Source of the DNA: Panorpa germanica
Lineage: Eukaryota; Arthropoda; Insecta; Mecoptera; Panorpidae
Length of the DNA stretch: 64,000 nt
Assembly (NCBI GenBank): GCA_963678705.1
Contig: OY783212.1
Location: 10,540,001 to 10,604,000 of the forward strand
Direction of reading: 5' to 3'
Below are positions 47,264-59,800 of the stretch, one piece after another. The notes beneath the pieces are model-generated. The model saw only the letters and a list, made by a program, of their open reading frames with translations. It was not told the DNA's origin and searched no databases. A program made the position numbers and the translations under genes. Within the stretch, counting starts at the first letter, position 1. Each line of letters begins with the position of its first letter.

Positions 47264-48524
47264 GCTTTTAGTTATCGAAGAATCTGTTGGAAATGGTCCG
47301 AGCAGAACGGAAATCATTACTAGCTTGTAGCTAAACGGTATAAGCAGAGGTGTAATTATGAATAGGCTCGTAAAATGCGTGGTGCCCCATATTATTTTTG
47401 CACTTGGGTTTGAAAAACAGTAAAATTTTGTAGTTATTGTTTTTGTTATTAAGCAAAATGTTATGATTTATGACTTATGATTTAAATAATTTACATAATA
47501 AAAGTGATTGTTTTTGTCTTAAAACAAAATGTAAAATAGTAGAAAATTGGTCGACTTGTGATTTCAATTTCAAGTTTTTGGTTTTGTCATAAAGCAAAAT
47601 GTAAACAATAGAAAATGGCCAACTTGTGATTTCAATAATTGACAGAATAAAAGTTATTGACAATTTTTCCTCTGGCAACACTTTTGTTCGTTAACTGTAA
47701 ATTTTAGTCAATTTTAGTCATCAATATATTGTGAAATACACATGAATTGATATTTTAATGGAATCTTTATTCGGGCCTTACGAATAATAAATACAGCACT
47801 GGCTACAGACGTATTTAGTTATTTGCAGTAATTATTTTTAGGTAATGTCACTCGTATGTTTAATCTAAAATATTTTTTGATATAAATTTTTGATAAATTT
47901 TTGGAAACTCACAAAATATATTTTAATACTAATTACATCCGCTCATTTAGTGCTGAAAAAAATGAATATTATGTTGACGAATATAACTAGACGGCTTGCG
48001 GCTGGCAAATAATTTGATAGATTCTATAGCTATTTTCTTAACGTCCATTTCATCATTTGTCGTCGACAATATTTTTCCCGTTCATTTAGTCCCACGTCGC
48101 CGTCCCATCCGTGAACCCGTGATTTCCTATACATTTTATATGAAACGATATTGTCGTCCCGTTCCGTCCGGATTAAAACACGTTCCGTTCGGGTTAAAAC
48201 ACGTTACGTGTGCAGCAGGCTTAAGATATATATAAACTACTGTCGTATTATTTACTTATAAACTATAACATGGAAAATAAAAGAGTTTCTATAGAGTATC
48301 GATTAAAATTCGAACTTGCAGATCTATAGGTTTCACTTTCACTTTAATACTTAATTATCTTTGTTTATTTTTAATTAAAAATGCAAGTAAAAACTGAGGA
48401 ATGCTAAGCCATCCTTTTCAATTACTTTACTCAGTTTTTACAGTTTTTATTCCTCAAATAAAACATATTAATCACGATCATTGCGATCACGATTGTCTTC
48501 GCTATATTTCCCTGAGTAGAGTTG
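47264..48524. other. Intergenic AT-rich DNA
   Basis: Around 47490-47650 there are two diverged direct copies of a block with AAAGCAAAATGTAAA and GAAAATGG-like words. No gene recognised. Confidence 0.5.
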
Positions 48525-49444
48525 TGTAACAGTCCCATATATATATATATAGATTATTATAGATTCATTAATTATTGATAATATATTTTAACTAACTATT
48601 TAAGAACCATTGGAAGATTCAAATACTTTGTATTTTTATTAGTTTTAGGCGTCTAAATGTCGTGAACATTATTTACATTTAGTATTGCTTTATCGAGAGA
48701 ACCATGTCCGTATATTAGTATCATAATCAAAATTGCTGACGCAGTATTTACAATAACTTTTAAGAGAAATATTAATTAACTTCCTTTGTTTAAGACACGT
48801 GTAGCTTTTGGGCGTGAGGCACGTGGAGATTCAAATAATGTTTATATTAAAACCAAATATGAAAAGTCCAAAGAACTGATGACGGAATGTCATCTGATTT
48901 TAGTAGTGATGACGAAATAACATTTGAGTTCAAACGAGTTCATATGTTCAAACAAAGGGTTTTAATCTATATAAGCTTAGTTTAAGAGAGTAGAGGGGGT
49001 CAGACCATCAGATCACACGTTCGGTTTAAGTCAGTTGCCATAGTCGTCCCAAAGATTATTAAAATTACTAAGATTTGTATTAATTAAGTTTTTGAATAAT
49101 AAAGAATTAAGTGTTAATGATTCCCTTGTTTTAATTGTAAAAGTACTTAGAGTTAACGGTCGCATCGCGTTAAATAAAGTGATTGTCCAAAGCAGAGGAA
49201 GCTGCCTGCAGAGAAAGTACAAAAAGTAAGTAGAACCTAATATATTTATGAAATATAATTAGATGAGGTAATAAGTCCTGAATAATAAAGAAGCCTCCAC
49301 AATTAGCATTAGCTTGGTCATCCGACTCAAGGGGAACCAGATCCTCATAAACGAACTTTCGCATGAGACGATTGTAGTATCGCTCTCATAAAATAAGTAA
49401 CTACCACCATATATAGATAGTAGATATTTGGGGGTAGGGTTACA
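48525..49444 (+). repeat. 5' LTR of the gag-only element (920 bp)
   Basis: Starts TGTAACAGTCCCATATATAT, ends GGGGGTAGGGTTACA. A likely TATA/initiator region lies near 48970 (CTATATAAGC, then TCAGACCATCAGATCACACG and TCAGTTGCC). An AATAAA occurs downstream at about 49097-49176. Confidence 0.9.
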
Positions 49445-50674
49445 TTTTGGTGTCAGGTGTGGGGTCATTTAAAGAGAGGGGTCATTTAAAGAGAGGGGTA
49501 GTATAAAAAGAGGTGCATTAAAAGAGAGATACGTTAAAATACGAAAATACGTGAGATACGAAAATTGTGGGATATATTAAAAGAGAGGTATTGAAATTGT
49601 GGGGTCATTTAAAAGAAAAAGGGTATAGAAATTGTAAGGTATTTTAAAAGAGAGATATATTAAAAGAGAGATACGTTAAAAAAGGTATTAAAATTGTGGG
49701 ATATTAAAAAAGGCAGAAATTTGATTAATTGGAAAAAGGCATTAAGTGGAAAATTTAATTTGAGAAAATAAACGGAATAAATTGCAGTAACTGGGAAAAA
49801 GAAATATTGTGGAAAAAGGAATAAATTGTAGTAACTGGAAAAAAAGGATAAAATTGTATTAACTGGGATAAAGAAATATAGGTTATTAATTGCAACTAGC
49901 AACTGCATATTAATAATTAAAAAAAGAGATATAGTTTATTAATTGCAACTAGCAACTGCATATTAATAATTAGAAAAGAACAGATATAAGAATAATTGTG
50001 ACGATACAGTATATGAAAGCTTGATGCTGGTTTCTGTGTCTTCAGGTTCGATTCCTGAATCAGTTTATATTCATGTGAAATATATAGGAGTTTGGTAATT
50101 ATTAGCTTATATTGTTTATGGACATATATGTAGTGAACGTATGCCTCATATATGTAATAGAAATAGTATGCCTATAGAAAGAGAATAATTGGACAAGGGA
50201 AAGTTTAAATAATTGAAAAATGAAATAATTTAACAAGGGTCTAATAGATTTGTACAAGTTTATTAAAGAAAGTTTATTAAAGAAAAAGGAAAGATTTTAA
50301 AATGTCAAATAGTACTGCAGTTATGTATTTAAATTTCGGAGAAATGTATCAGTGTTGTATAACATTTAAGAGAGTAATAAACATGAGTGAGTTATTAGGG
50401 TCATATTGTAAAGGATCGGTACAGTTGGTTATAGCTACAGAAATACGAGTATATACCGCATCGACAACAAAGATTATGAATACTACGAGTATGTAAAAGA
50501 AACAGATTTGGACTACGATGTTTATATAAAGACTTGGAACGTAAATAAAGTAATTAAAGAGTATTGATTGAATTTAACATGATTATTATAAAAAGGGGAA
50601 TATTTTGAAATGATTTTTGTAGAATGGTAATTAAATATAACAAGAAATAATAGATTGATTTATGCGTATTAAAA
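49445..50674 (+). other. Leader of the gag-only element, repetitive
   Basis: Purine-rich short repeats (GTCATTTAAAGAGAGGGG, TTAAAAGAGAGATACG) at 49460-49730, then two direct copies of a 40-odd bp block containing TTGCAACTAGCAACTGCATA (49885-49970). No frame of note; an unusually long leader (about 1.2 kb). Confidence 0.7.
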
Positions 50675-52033
50675 ATGGATAATTTAATGGATAGATTTAA
50701 AAAGTTGGAAGAAGGTTTACAGTTTTTACGGGAATTTGAAGAAAAAGATAGTATTACGTTATTTTTGAGTCAATTAGAGAGAATATCAGATGCTTTTAGT
50801 TGGAATAATAAAGAAAGGGTTTTTGCATTATCAGTAAAGTTGAACACAAGGGTTCTAGAATTTCTACATATTGTTTTAACTCGAACAGAATTAAAAGATT
50901 ATGAAAAAATTAAGATAGAATTACTTAACAAATACAATTGTCGTAGACCAGCAGAGTTAATGAGAGCAGAATTTGATTTTAATTCTTGTAAACAAAACCA
51001 TGGAGAGTCTGTTTTTCAATTTTCAGAAAGAGTAGCAGAATTAGCTAGAAAAACAATTAATATTAGTTTTGAACAAAGTAAACGGGATTTACAATTAATG
51101 GAATTACAGCATAAAATTTTAAATCGATTTATATTGGGCTTACGTAACAGCTATTCTAGATTTGTTGATTACGAAAATCCAAAAACATTGGTCGAAGCCT
51201 TAGCTTTAGCAGAATATATAGAATTAAAAGAAAGCCAAAGTACTTTAACGTTAAGTAACAAATATGTACAAGACAGCGTAAATTTTGATAGATTTGATAA
51301 TATTGAAAACGACTATACAATTTCCAATAAGTATAATATAGCAGTAGACGAACTAAATGAAAGTTCAAACGTAATTAAAATTGATAAAGATGACGTAAAT
51401 ACATCGATAGAATTAAACAGTGACAGGACAGATTTAGTCCATAGAAAGGGTACGAACGAATTAGTTACCGAAGAAAATAATTTACATGCAAATAATGATA
51501 TTGTAGAATTTGAACAAGATAGCATTATTAACGGGTTAGTAGAAACATGTTGGGATAGTAAGGGCTTAAATAAGGATACGATAAAAGTAGATAAACTATG
51601 TGAGAATATACACGAAAGTATAATTGATAAAGAGTTAGAAAAAATAGATTCTAGCCGCGTTGATAAAGTTTTATTAAGTGAGGGCACTATAAACGAAATA
51701 ATTATTGATGAAAAGAGAATTGGAAAAAATGTAAAAGATGTAAAGGAATCTGTAACAGACAGAATAGTTACGAACACTATTAGCTTAAGCCTGGAAGAAA
51801 ATATACATGTTGAGAGAGAAAATATTGCTATTGTTTTAAGAAAAAGAGAGTATAATTTGCAGAGTAAATTGATTGATTTAGTAATGATGAGTAATTTTAA
51901 AAGATTAATTTTAGAAATTTTCGCACTTATTAAGTTAAGCATTTATTTCATGATTCTAATTAAGATGATGTTCAAGGAAACATTAGTAGTAAGCGTTAAA
52001 CAGATTAATTTGCCGTTAGACATTAGAGAATAA
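50675..52033 (+). CDS. Gag-like protein (452 residues) of the gag-only element
   Basis: Complete frame from ATG at 50675. The first ~200 residues are helical and resemble a retrotransposon Gag capsid region (FLSQLERISDAFSW, FQFSERVAELARK, FILGLRNSYSRF). Residues ~205-390 are acidic and low-complexity. No CCHC zinc knuckle is present. Near the C-terminus is a hydrophobic stretch, LILEIFALIKLSIYFMILI (about 409-427), that could span or bind a membrane, unusual for a retrotransposon Gag. The predicted role is particle assembly around the element RNA. It sits alone between LTRs, with no downstream pol. Codon use is as AT-rich as the surroundings. Confidence 0.75.
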   Translation: MDNLMDRFKKLEEGLQFLREFEEKDSITLFLSQLERISDAFSWNNKERVFALSVKLNTRVLEFLHIVLTRTELKDYEKIKIELLNKYNCRRPAELMRAEFDFNSCKQNHGESVFQFSERVAELARKTINISFEQSKRDLQLMELQHKILNRFILGLRNSYSRFVDYENPKTLVEALALAEYIELKESQSTLTLSNKYVQDSVNFDRFDNIENDYTISNKYNIAVDELNESSNVIKIDKDDVNTSIELNSDRTDLVHRKGTNELVTEENNLHANNDIVEFEQDSIINGLVETCWDSKGLNKDTIKVDKLCENIHESIIDKELEKIDSSRVDKVLLSEGTINEIIIDEKRIGKNVKDVKESVTDRIVTNTISLSLEENIHVERENIAIVLRKREYNLQSKLIDLVMMSNFKRLILEIFALIKLSIYFMILIKMMFKETLVVSVKQINLPLDIRE

Positions 52034-55000
52034 CAGAGAGTATTTTAACTAGAAAAATCGGATAAAGATGATTGTTAATTGAACTAAAGTTGCATAGAAT
52101 AAGAACATTTAAATGTTAGAATAGATCATAAGTATCATTTTATAAAGTAACAATAAGAAATTTTGGAAATAGAAAGGATAATTTTAACAGTAAACGTGTT
52201 CTAGGGTGTCAAGATAGTTTTGTTTAAGAGTTACACAGTTGAGTTATTAAAATGATTTTAAAGTATTGTAGCATTGTTGTTATAGACGTATGATTTTAAA
52301 AAAGATTTGATATGAGTGCTAGTTAGAAATTAAAGAGAATCGATTGTATCCGTGATTTGCTATGAGTTATTTATTGACTATGAGATATTTGAATACTGAA
52401 ATAATGATGAAAATAAAGTATATGGAACTATTGAGTTATCGCCGAAAATGGAAATCGGTATGAACGGTTTAAAGGAAACCAAGAAGTATATGGAACTATT
52501 CAGTTATCGCCGAAAATGGAAATCGGTATGAACGGGTAATAGGAAACCCAGATGAACGGTTTATAGGAAACCCAGATGAACGGTTTAAAGGAAACCAGGA
52601 AATTGAATAAGAAAAAGTTAAGAAGTACTAAAAGGTGTACAATGAGCTACGGATAAGTAGATATTTATTGAATATGTAATAATGATTAGTTGCAAATCGA
52701 CGTTGATGAAATAAAGAACACTCAAATTTGAAAGAAGTAAAACAATTCGAAAAGTAATAAAGCATACGTTTAGCAAAACAAACATTAACATAATGAGTAC
52801 AGATACAAGTAAAAGTAGACATTTTTCACACTCTGGTAATATATTATGATACATTAAGATTTAGGTAGGTAGTAGATTAGGATTTTGATTTTAAGAAATT
52901 TAAAACAGAAAAGTAAATAATGGGATAAAGTTTAAAGGAAACTTGAGATTTAAATAGAACGGTAGATAGCGATATCAAAGGGTTAAAAAACATAATAAAT
53001 GAACAGCGCAATTTGAATAATGTGTAAGAGTATAGAATTTGAATAAAAATATAAACTTTTGTTACAAACATAAACTAGGTTAAGGTCAATTTAAAAAAGG
53101 GATTATTTAATCGTTAAAATAGTTAAATGAGACTAATATGGTACTTTAATATTTTACGAGTAAAAGAAACATAAAAACAGAAAGGTCATGAGTTGAGAAA
53201 ATAAACATATAATTAGGCACTAAAGTTATTTGTAACAGATGTATTGAAATTCGAGTCAGAAAGGTCATAGAAGAAATTAACACTTGAGGATATGAGTGAT
53301 AATAAATTTGATTTTTAACAGAGGGTTTGAGAACATAAATTAGATACGGGTACTAAATAAACAAGCTAGACCAGAAGTTACAGATATGGACAAGATATAT
53401 AATGAATGCAGCATTGCAGAATAAGATGACTATTGAAGATTTTATATCATAAATATTGAATAAATTAAAATGTTTTTCTGTTCACAGATCGTTTTGGAAA
53501 TTTTAATAGAGAAAGAAGCAGATTTTAAAATTGATAAGAGGTATTCATTGAAAATTTGAACACTTGTATTGTTAAATTGCATTGAGATATAATATAGAGA
53601 AAAAGAAATTTTATTTTGTGAAACACATGTAAAACTACATGCGAATATAAAAAGTTGTTTTAAATTCAAGTAACAAGTGTTGAAGTTTAATAATTATGTT
53701 TACCTTGATTATAGTATTTGAGTAAAGTATCTATCAAGTTAAGATTTTGTTGTTTAAAAATAATAAATAGATTTAAAAATAATTTTTGATATAAACATGT
53801 TAGAATAATGTTTTGATTTGAAAACTAAATATAATAAATTTGTTAAATGGAAAAAATACAGTAAATGAGAATAAGTTCATTAAAATATTCGTTAATAAAA
53901 GTATAAATTAAAGTATGGAATATTGATTCTAAATTTAAGAGAAAAGTTAAATTTGTATTTTAATTAAAGAAAAAGTATGTTTACATTAAATTTCATTGTT
54001 ATGTAGAACTAACAAGTAGTTTGTAAAAGAGGTATGAAAATAATTTATGGCATAAATATTGTAAAGTTGGAAAACATATATATAACAATCAAAGAAAAAG
54101 AAAGTAATAAGAGATTGATGATATTTAAAAAAGAAACACATGCCGTAAGATATTTACATGTTATGTTTAAAATATAATTAAAATAACTAGAAATTAAGAT
54201 ATGTTATGAAATAAATTCATATTTTGTAATGACTATAACTTCTAAGTAAAGTTAATCGAATTATTAGTAAAAGAGCTATACAAGAGCCAAATTTGTTATG
54301 TCAATTGTAAGAAATTATAGAAAAGAAGACAGAAAATGAATTTATAATTAAGATAATTACGTAAGGGTATAAATTGCAGCATTTACAACAACAAGGAACT
54401 GAAGGATGAGACAAATAGTTGATTTTCATAATGCGTAAGACTAAGGTAATAAGTGTGATTACTTGAACGAGTCAATGATCGAATGTACGAGAGAAACTAC
54501 CAGAATGCAAGACGTTATGAGATGAAGATTCCGATGAAATCGATGCAAATTGAAAGATGAAGAAAACAATACGAAATGACGAAGTCCGTGAATAATCGAG
54601 AAGAAATTAAGGGTCTAAGTGAAGCAGTAATCGCTTAAGAAGAAAACATATATGATGTGTGTATTAATCTACAAGTATTGTAAACAGAACGAGAATTTAC
54701 AAATGTAATGGACCATTAAAAACTATCAGTATTGTTTATACGAGCTACGGAATATGAGAACCAAATGCTAAGCCGCAAAGCAGTAGGGAAGGACGCATTC
54801 GAAAACAAACCGAGGCAGAGCGTATTCGAAACGAAGAAAAGTATTCACTTATTTATCAAAGTTACTCGCATTTTGAAATGAAATTATGAGAACAAAATCA
54901 CCTACATAAAGCAGATAAAGAAGAATTATTTTAATTATCAACGACTATATATGATTGATTTATTGATTTAAATTTTAAATTACATTTATTTTATTAAGGT

Positions 55001-55089
55001 TTCAATTATGAATGAATCTAGAAATACGGGAAAGACTAATAAAATTATAATCATTGGATTATAGATTTTAATTTAAAAACGGGAAGCAA
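52034..55089 (+). other. Non-coding interior downstream of gag
   Basis: About 3 kb of AT-rich sequence where a pol gene would be expected. It contains a short tandem repeat at 52417-52600 (units with GAACTATT(G/C)AGTTATCGCC and GGTATGAACGG, then a GATGAACGGTTTA(A/T)AGGAAACC sub-repeat). No protein domain is visible on either strand; short antisense frames are uninformative. Confidence 0.7.
52417..52600 (+). repeat. Tandem repeat in the gag-only element
   Basis: Two ~66 bp units, each with a small palindrome around CCGAAAATGGAAATCGG, followed by three ~22 bp units built on ATGAACGGTTTAAAGG. Confidence 0.85.
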
Positions 55090-56009
55090 TGTAACAGTCC
55101 CATATATATATATATAGATTATTATAGATTCATTAATTATTGATAATATATTTTAACTAACTATTTAAGAACCATTGGAAGATTCAAATACTTTGTATTT
55201 TTATTAGTTTTAGGCGTCTAAATGTCGTGAACATTATTTACATTTAGTATTGCTTTATCGAGAGAACCATGTCCGTATATTAGTATCATAATCAAAATTG
55301 CTGACGCAGTATTTACAATAACTTTTAAGAGAAATATTAATTAACTTCCTTTGTTTAAGACACGTGTAGCTTTTGGGCGTGAGGCACGTGGAGATTCAAA
55401 TAATGTTTATATTAAAACCAAATATGAAAAGTCCAAAGAACTGATGACGGAATGTCATCTGATTTTAGTAGTGATGACGAAATAACATTTGAGTTCAAAC
55501 GAGTTCATATGTTCAAACAAAGGGTTTTAATCTATATAAGCTTAGTTTAAGAGAGTAGAGGGGGTCAGACCATCAGATCACACGTTCGGTTTAAGTCAGT
55601 TGCCATAGTCGTCCCAAAGATTATTAAAATTACTAAGATTTGTATTAATTAAGTTTTTGAATAATAAAGAATTAAGTGTTAATGATTCCCTTGTTTTAAT
55701 TGTAAAAGTACTTAGAGTTAACGGTCGCATCGCGTTAAATAAAGTGATTGTCCAAAGCAGAGGAAGCTGCCTGCAGAGAAAGTACAAAAAGTAAGTAGAA
55801 CCTAATATATTTATGAAATATAATTAGATGAGGTAATAAGTCCTGAATAATAAAGAAGCCTCCACAATTAGCATTAGCTTGGTCATCCGACTCAAGGGGA
55901 ACCAGATCCTCATAAACGAACTTTCGCATGAGACGATTGTAGTATCGCTCTCATAAAATAAGTAACTACCACCATATATAGATAGTAGATATTTGGGGGT
56001 AGGGTTACA
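55090..56009 (+). repeat. 3' LTR of the gag-only element (920 bp)
   Basis: Same as 48525-49444; followed by GTTG. Confidence 0.9.
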
Positions 56010-56673
56010 GTTGATTATCAATGAGATGATTCCCTTAACCAAATTTGCTTTGAAAACTAATTATTAGCATACGAGTATAAATAAAATGCAATATATAAAT
56101 CTCCATGTATTGCAAAAATATCATGTTGGTTAATTAACATGTACAGCAAATGTTGTTGTTGTTAATAACAATAACAACGCTTTGAACCATGTTGATCTAC
56201 TGATTAATAACGAGGTACTTTGAAAAAAAACTCGTTTTATAAATTATTTATGAATAAAAATATTATTCGGATGTACCATTTTTAATGATAATGTTTTTAA
56301 TGATGTTCGGGCTTGTGTGATATGTCATATCAATGTCATTTAGAAATAAATAGGAAACTAGAAATTAGTAATAAAATAGGAATCCAATTATAAAATCATA
56401 GCAAGATAACCAAATTGTATATTTATTTCTCTCTTCATATAATTGGAACACTAATCGATGATTTAGCAAACTACAACTGGCAAGTACTATTATATTATAT
56501 TCCCGCTTAGTTATATTAGTGTCATATTGAGAACTATAATAAACCATTTTTTGATGTTCAAAATCATTGAAAGAAATGAACATACAGGAAATGTTGCGAG
56601 TTTATGTACGATTTTAGCAGTAATATGAATATCTGTATTTAAAACTATATCTAGAAATAAAATGTTAGATCCC
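56010..56673. other. Intergenic AT-rich DNA
   Basis: A short hairpin GTTGTTGTTGTTAATAACAA with its continuation AACAAC lies at about 56150-56178. No gene recognised. Confidence 0.5.
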
Positions 56674-56813
56674 AGGTACCATCCATAAAATAGGTCACAC
56701 AAATTTCCTGCTATGCTGACCTGCGAACATATTTTATATTGCATGTGACGTCACAAAGCTTCTGACACTTCTCCCTACATTGTCACATCTTGTCACAATT
56801 TATGGATGGTCCC
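56674..56813. mobile_element. Short hairpin MITE (~140 bp)
   Basis: GGTACCATCCATAAAATAGG at the left; read inward from the right, GGGACCATCCATAAATTGTG. A TGACGTCA lies in the middle. ACCATCCATAAAT ends with central GTGACG(T)-type motifs are a recurring small inverted-repeat family in insect genomes; the superfamily is uncertain and no clear target duplication is seen. Confidence 0.6.
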
Positions 56814-59800
56814 GAAGTAAACTAATAATATTTTAATAAAAACAATTTGCGTTACTTAAGAAATCAATCAAATCGTTCATTGTAAGGTGTCTGGTATTTA
56901 TAGAATAAATTAGGAAAAACTTATTTTAGACAGAGTGAAAAGTCAATTCGGTAAAAATATCGCTGGAAAAGTTATCATATATCAAGTGTCGCAAATGACA
57001 AAACTTTAGAATGCATCGTTTGTACAAAGTAAGTTGTTCTGCATATGACTGTTGTTACAGAGATTCTGCAACAGTTACCTAATTCTTAAAATGATGAAAA
57101 TATTTAAAACAGATATTTATTTAACGCGGTTGTTATTTTACGGGTTACATAAAATCATTTTACAGGAAATCGTCTTGAAAAAACCTTTTAAATAAATGTA
57201 CGAGTGTATATGATTAAAAATTTCTTTCTTCTGTTATTCAGCTTCTTTCCCATTTTATTAAAAATTCTTTCGTCGTTGCTTCTCTAGTAACTTCATTATC
57301 CATCTTTCAACATCATTGTATTTTTATAGGTTCATCTGTATCTATTTCAACAATAACTGCATCACGATAACTGCTATGTCCCACATTGCATTTCCTTCTT
57401 CTTTTTGAAATGCTCATTCCAATTATCGTAGAGGAAGAACTTCTTCTATCAGCATTTTACTTTTATTATTGTGTATCACTTTTACACATGTCTTCCAGTT
57501 GTATACTCCTAATTAAGTCCTCACAGTGCACTTCTAGAATTGAGCGACCTCAACTGGGATCTCTGGGATATGCTTCCAAGCATCATGGCAGACTGCATTG
57601 TCATCCGAATGTACTCCAACGAGGTACTTCCTGTTGGACAACCAAGCGTTAACTAGAAGACTTAAGAGGAAGCAAGCCTTCGAACTACAAAGATAATTAT
57701 AAAAGTAGTGTAAATTAAGGAAATATAATTGGACGAACCATAATATCGTATGTTATGTATACATGAATTAGTTATGGATAAATTACTGGTTCGACATTAG
57801 ACCACTTGCAATTACATAAATGAATAATAAAAAAGAAAAGGAAATATAATGCAAACATTGAGAAGCGCAGGACAAAGGCTTAGTAGTGGAGCTTTTGCAG
57901 TAAACCACATTTTAAATGGAACTTTTGAGCAAGTATGATGTGATGCGGTTTCTCCTTGTCGAATAAATACGATATTCAACTTATTTGAAAAACAGAGACG
58001 TACGAGTAGGTACGAGACCCGAAGCAAAACAAAACGCAGTTCCGCGTGCTAAATATTTAAAGAGAATATATTAATACCGCAATTGATGACTGCTAGGTTG
58101 TATCTATTTTTAAGTGGAGGGGATGAATCCTTATCTGAGGTCTACAACTAGGAGCGCTGTCTTTTATGGGTAACCAGAATTATTAACAGATTCTAACCTT
58201 AAATTGTATTATTTCGCTGTTAGCTTAATGTAAATTTATTTTGAAGAATTAGTAAATGAATAAATTTGAAGAATGAGTAAATTTTGAAGCTTCGAACAGA
58301 CTATGTTATTTCGAAACAGCGTTAATTTACTCATACGTAGGTTTCAATTCTCTCTACATACGTTTTATTTTATGGTTTTTAAAAATAATTAATCATCCGT
58401 TGATAATCCTTCTTTAGATTTTAGTAATTCTAAAAAGGAATTTTCTTTGATTCTATAATTCCAAAAAATATATATTCTGTTATGATTAGGTAATATTTCT
58501 TATGTAAAAGGTAACAGTCTTACAGCAAATAAAAAGGTCTACTTCACTGGAGGTTGGTTGTTTTTTGCATACTTTTAAATAGAACTTTTGAAATGCAAAA
58601 AACTGTGTGGTACTATCATGCAAATATTTTTTATAATAATAACTGTATGTTATTGTTTCCAATTTCTATTATTTTTGACATGAAATTGAGTGTTGCATTA
58701 TGGTTTTGTAAGCAATATTTGGATAAATATGCATCTGTTTATGAAAAGAAGAAAATGATAACTCTAAATATGTTTAGATAAATGTTTAAAAAAATTTTGA
58801 GTAACTTGTAACATATTTAGGGCCCTATTCTAATCTGAAATTTGAAGAAATACACCTTATGTATACTTGTTATAAGATTTATACAGAATCTATTATTATT
58901 AAGCTTATTTTAATGCAAGTTAATACTATTCATGTAATAGATTACTTAAGCAAAACTTAACAATATTTAATCTAAAAACTGAAAAGGTCTAATAAGTAAA
59001 CTTTATTACGTATTTAAAGACTTTTTAAGATTTTGTTACGTTAGATAAACCTTAAATACATGTAACTGTGAATACACCATACTATACTTAACACCGATTA
59101 TTTTCTAATTCTAAATCCTTTTTATATTTTTTTCTAAAAAACAATAACAAGTTCATATATTGATCCGTTGTTCCATTATTAGTTTTATGAAGATAAAAAA
59201 TTCAAAACTTGTCAACTCTTTGTAAAGTTACCGAACAACGAGCGTTATAATTGAATCGTCCTACATCCTTTGTTAAAGTTAAATGCGTCCAGTCAGCTTG
59301 GCCTGCAGTAGCTATAGATATAGCTGCAGCTGCAGCTCTATTGCTGACAAGAACAATTGTTTGAAACTGTAGACTCATGTGTTATATTGTTAACTCAAAA
59401 TGTTCAACTGGAGACTGGATACTGGACACTGGATTGGATCAGAGTGACTCTCTAATCAAATTGAGTCATTATCAAAGCAATGTGATTTTGTAATACCGAA
59501 TAAAATCGTATGTGTCAGTGTTGTTACTCATTTGAAAATAATTCTATGTATTTTTCGTATGATGTTTTTTAATGGAACTAATCAATTTTCAAATCCTCCA
59601 ATTAAAATTGGCATAACTATAAAAAAAATTATTACAAAAGCATGAGCTGTAACAATTAACTCAGATAACTCATAAATGCAACTAAACAAAATTAAAATGC
59701 AAATAAACTGGTCTAATACAATTGGAATACATAGAACTCAAATATTGTCGTTACCTAAAACTGAATATTCGAAGATATCTCACTAATCAACTGGATGATT

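Larger units (their letters stand above)
48525..56009 (+). mobile_element. LTR retroelement carrying gag only (TR-GAG-like), looks structurally whole
   Basis: 7.49 kb between GTTG duplications (48521-48524 and 56010-56013). Two 920 bp LTRs (TG...CA) of the same length with no difference noticed by eye, so the insertion is recent. A primer-site-like TTTTGGTGTCAGG follows the 5' LTR and a purine run (ACGGGAAGCA) precedes the 3' LTR. The only sizeable frame in the 5.6 kb interior is gag-like; no protease, RT, RNase H or integrase was recognised, and 52034-55089 is AT-rich and non-coding. It probably depended on enzymes supplied by a related Ty3/gypsy element. Family placement rests on LTR form and the Gag, so it is tentative. 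Confidence 0.85.

Noticed and set aside
49031-49468. Antisense frames repeated at 55596-56042
   Set aside because: They are frames of the two LTRs, identical because the LTRs are identical; no coding signal.
50033-50065. Perfect tRNA-like T arm (TCAGG TTCGATT CCTGA) in the leader of the gag-only element
   Set aside because: No A box, D arm or convincing anticodon arm upstream; only a weak 6/7 acceptor match. Not called as a tRNA.
51313-51942. 209-codon antisense frame opposite the gag-like gene
   Set aside because: A serine/leucine/phenylalanine-rich shadow of the low-complexity part of gag.
57386-57652. 88-codon frame with a protein-like C-terminal half
   Set aside because: No recognisable family, no splice context; mentioned only as a patch within the intergenic stretch.
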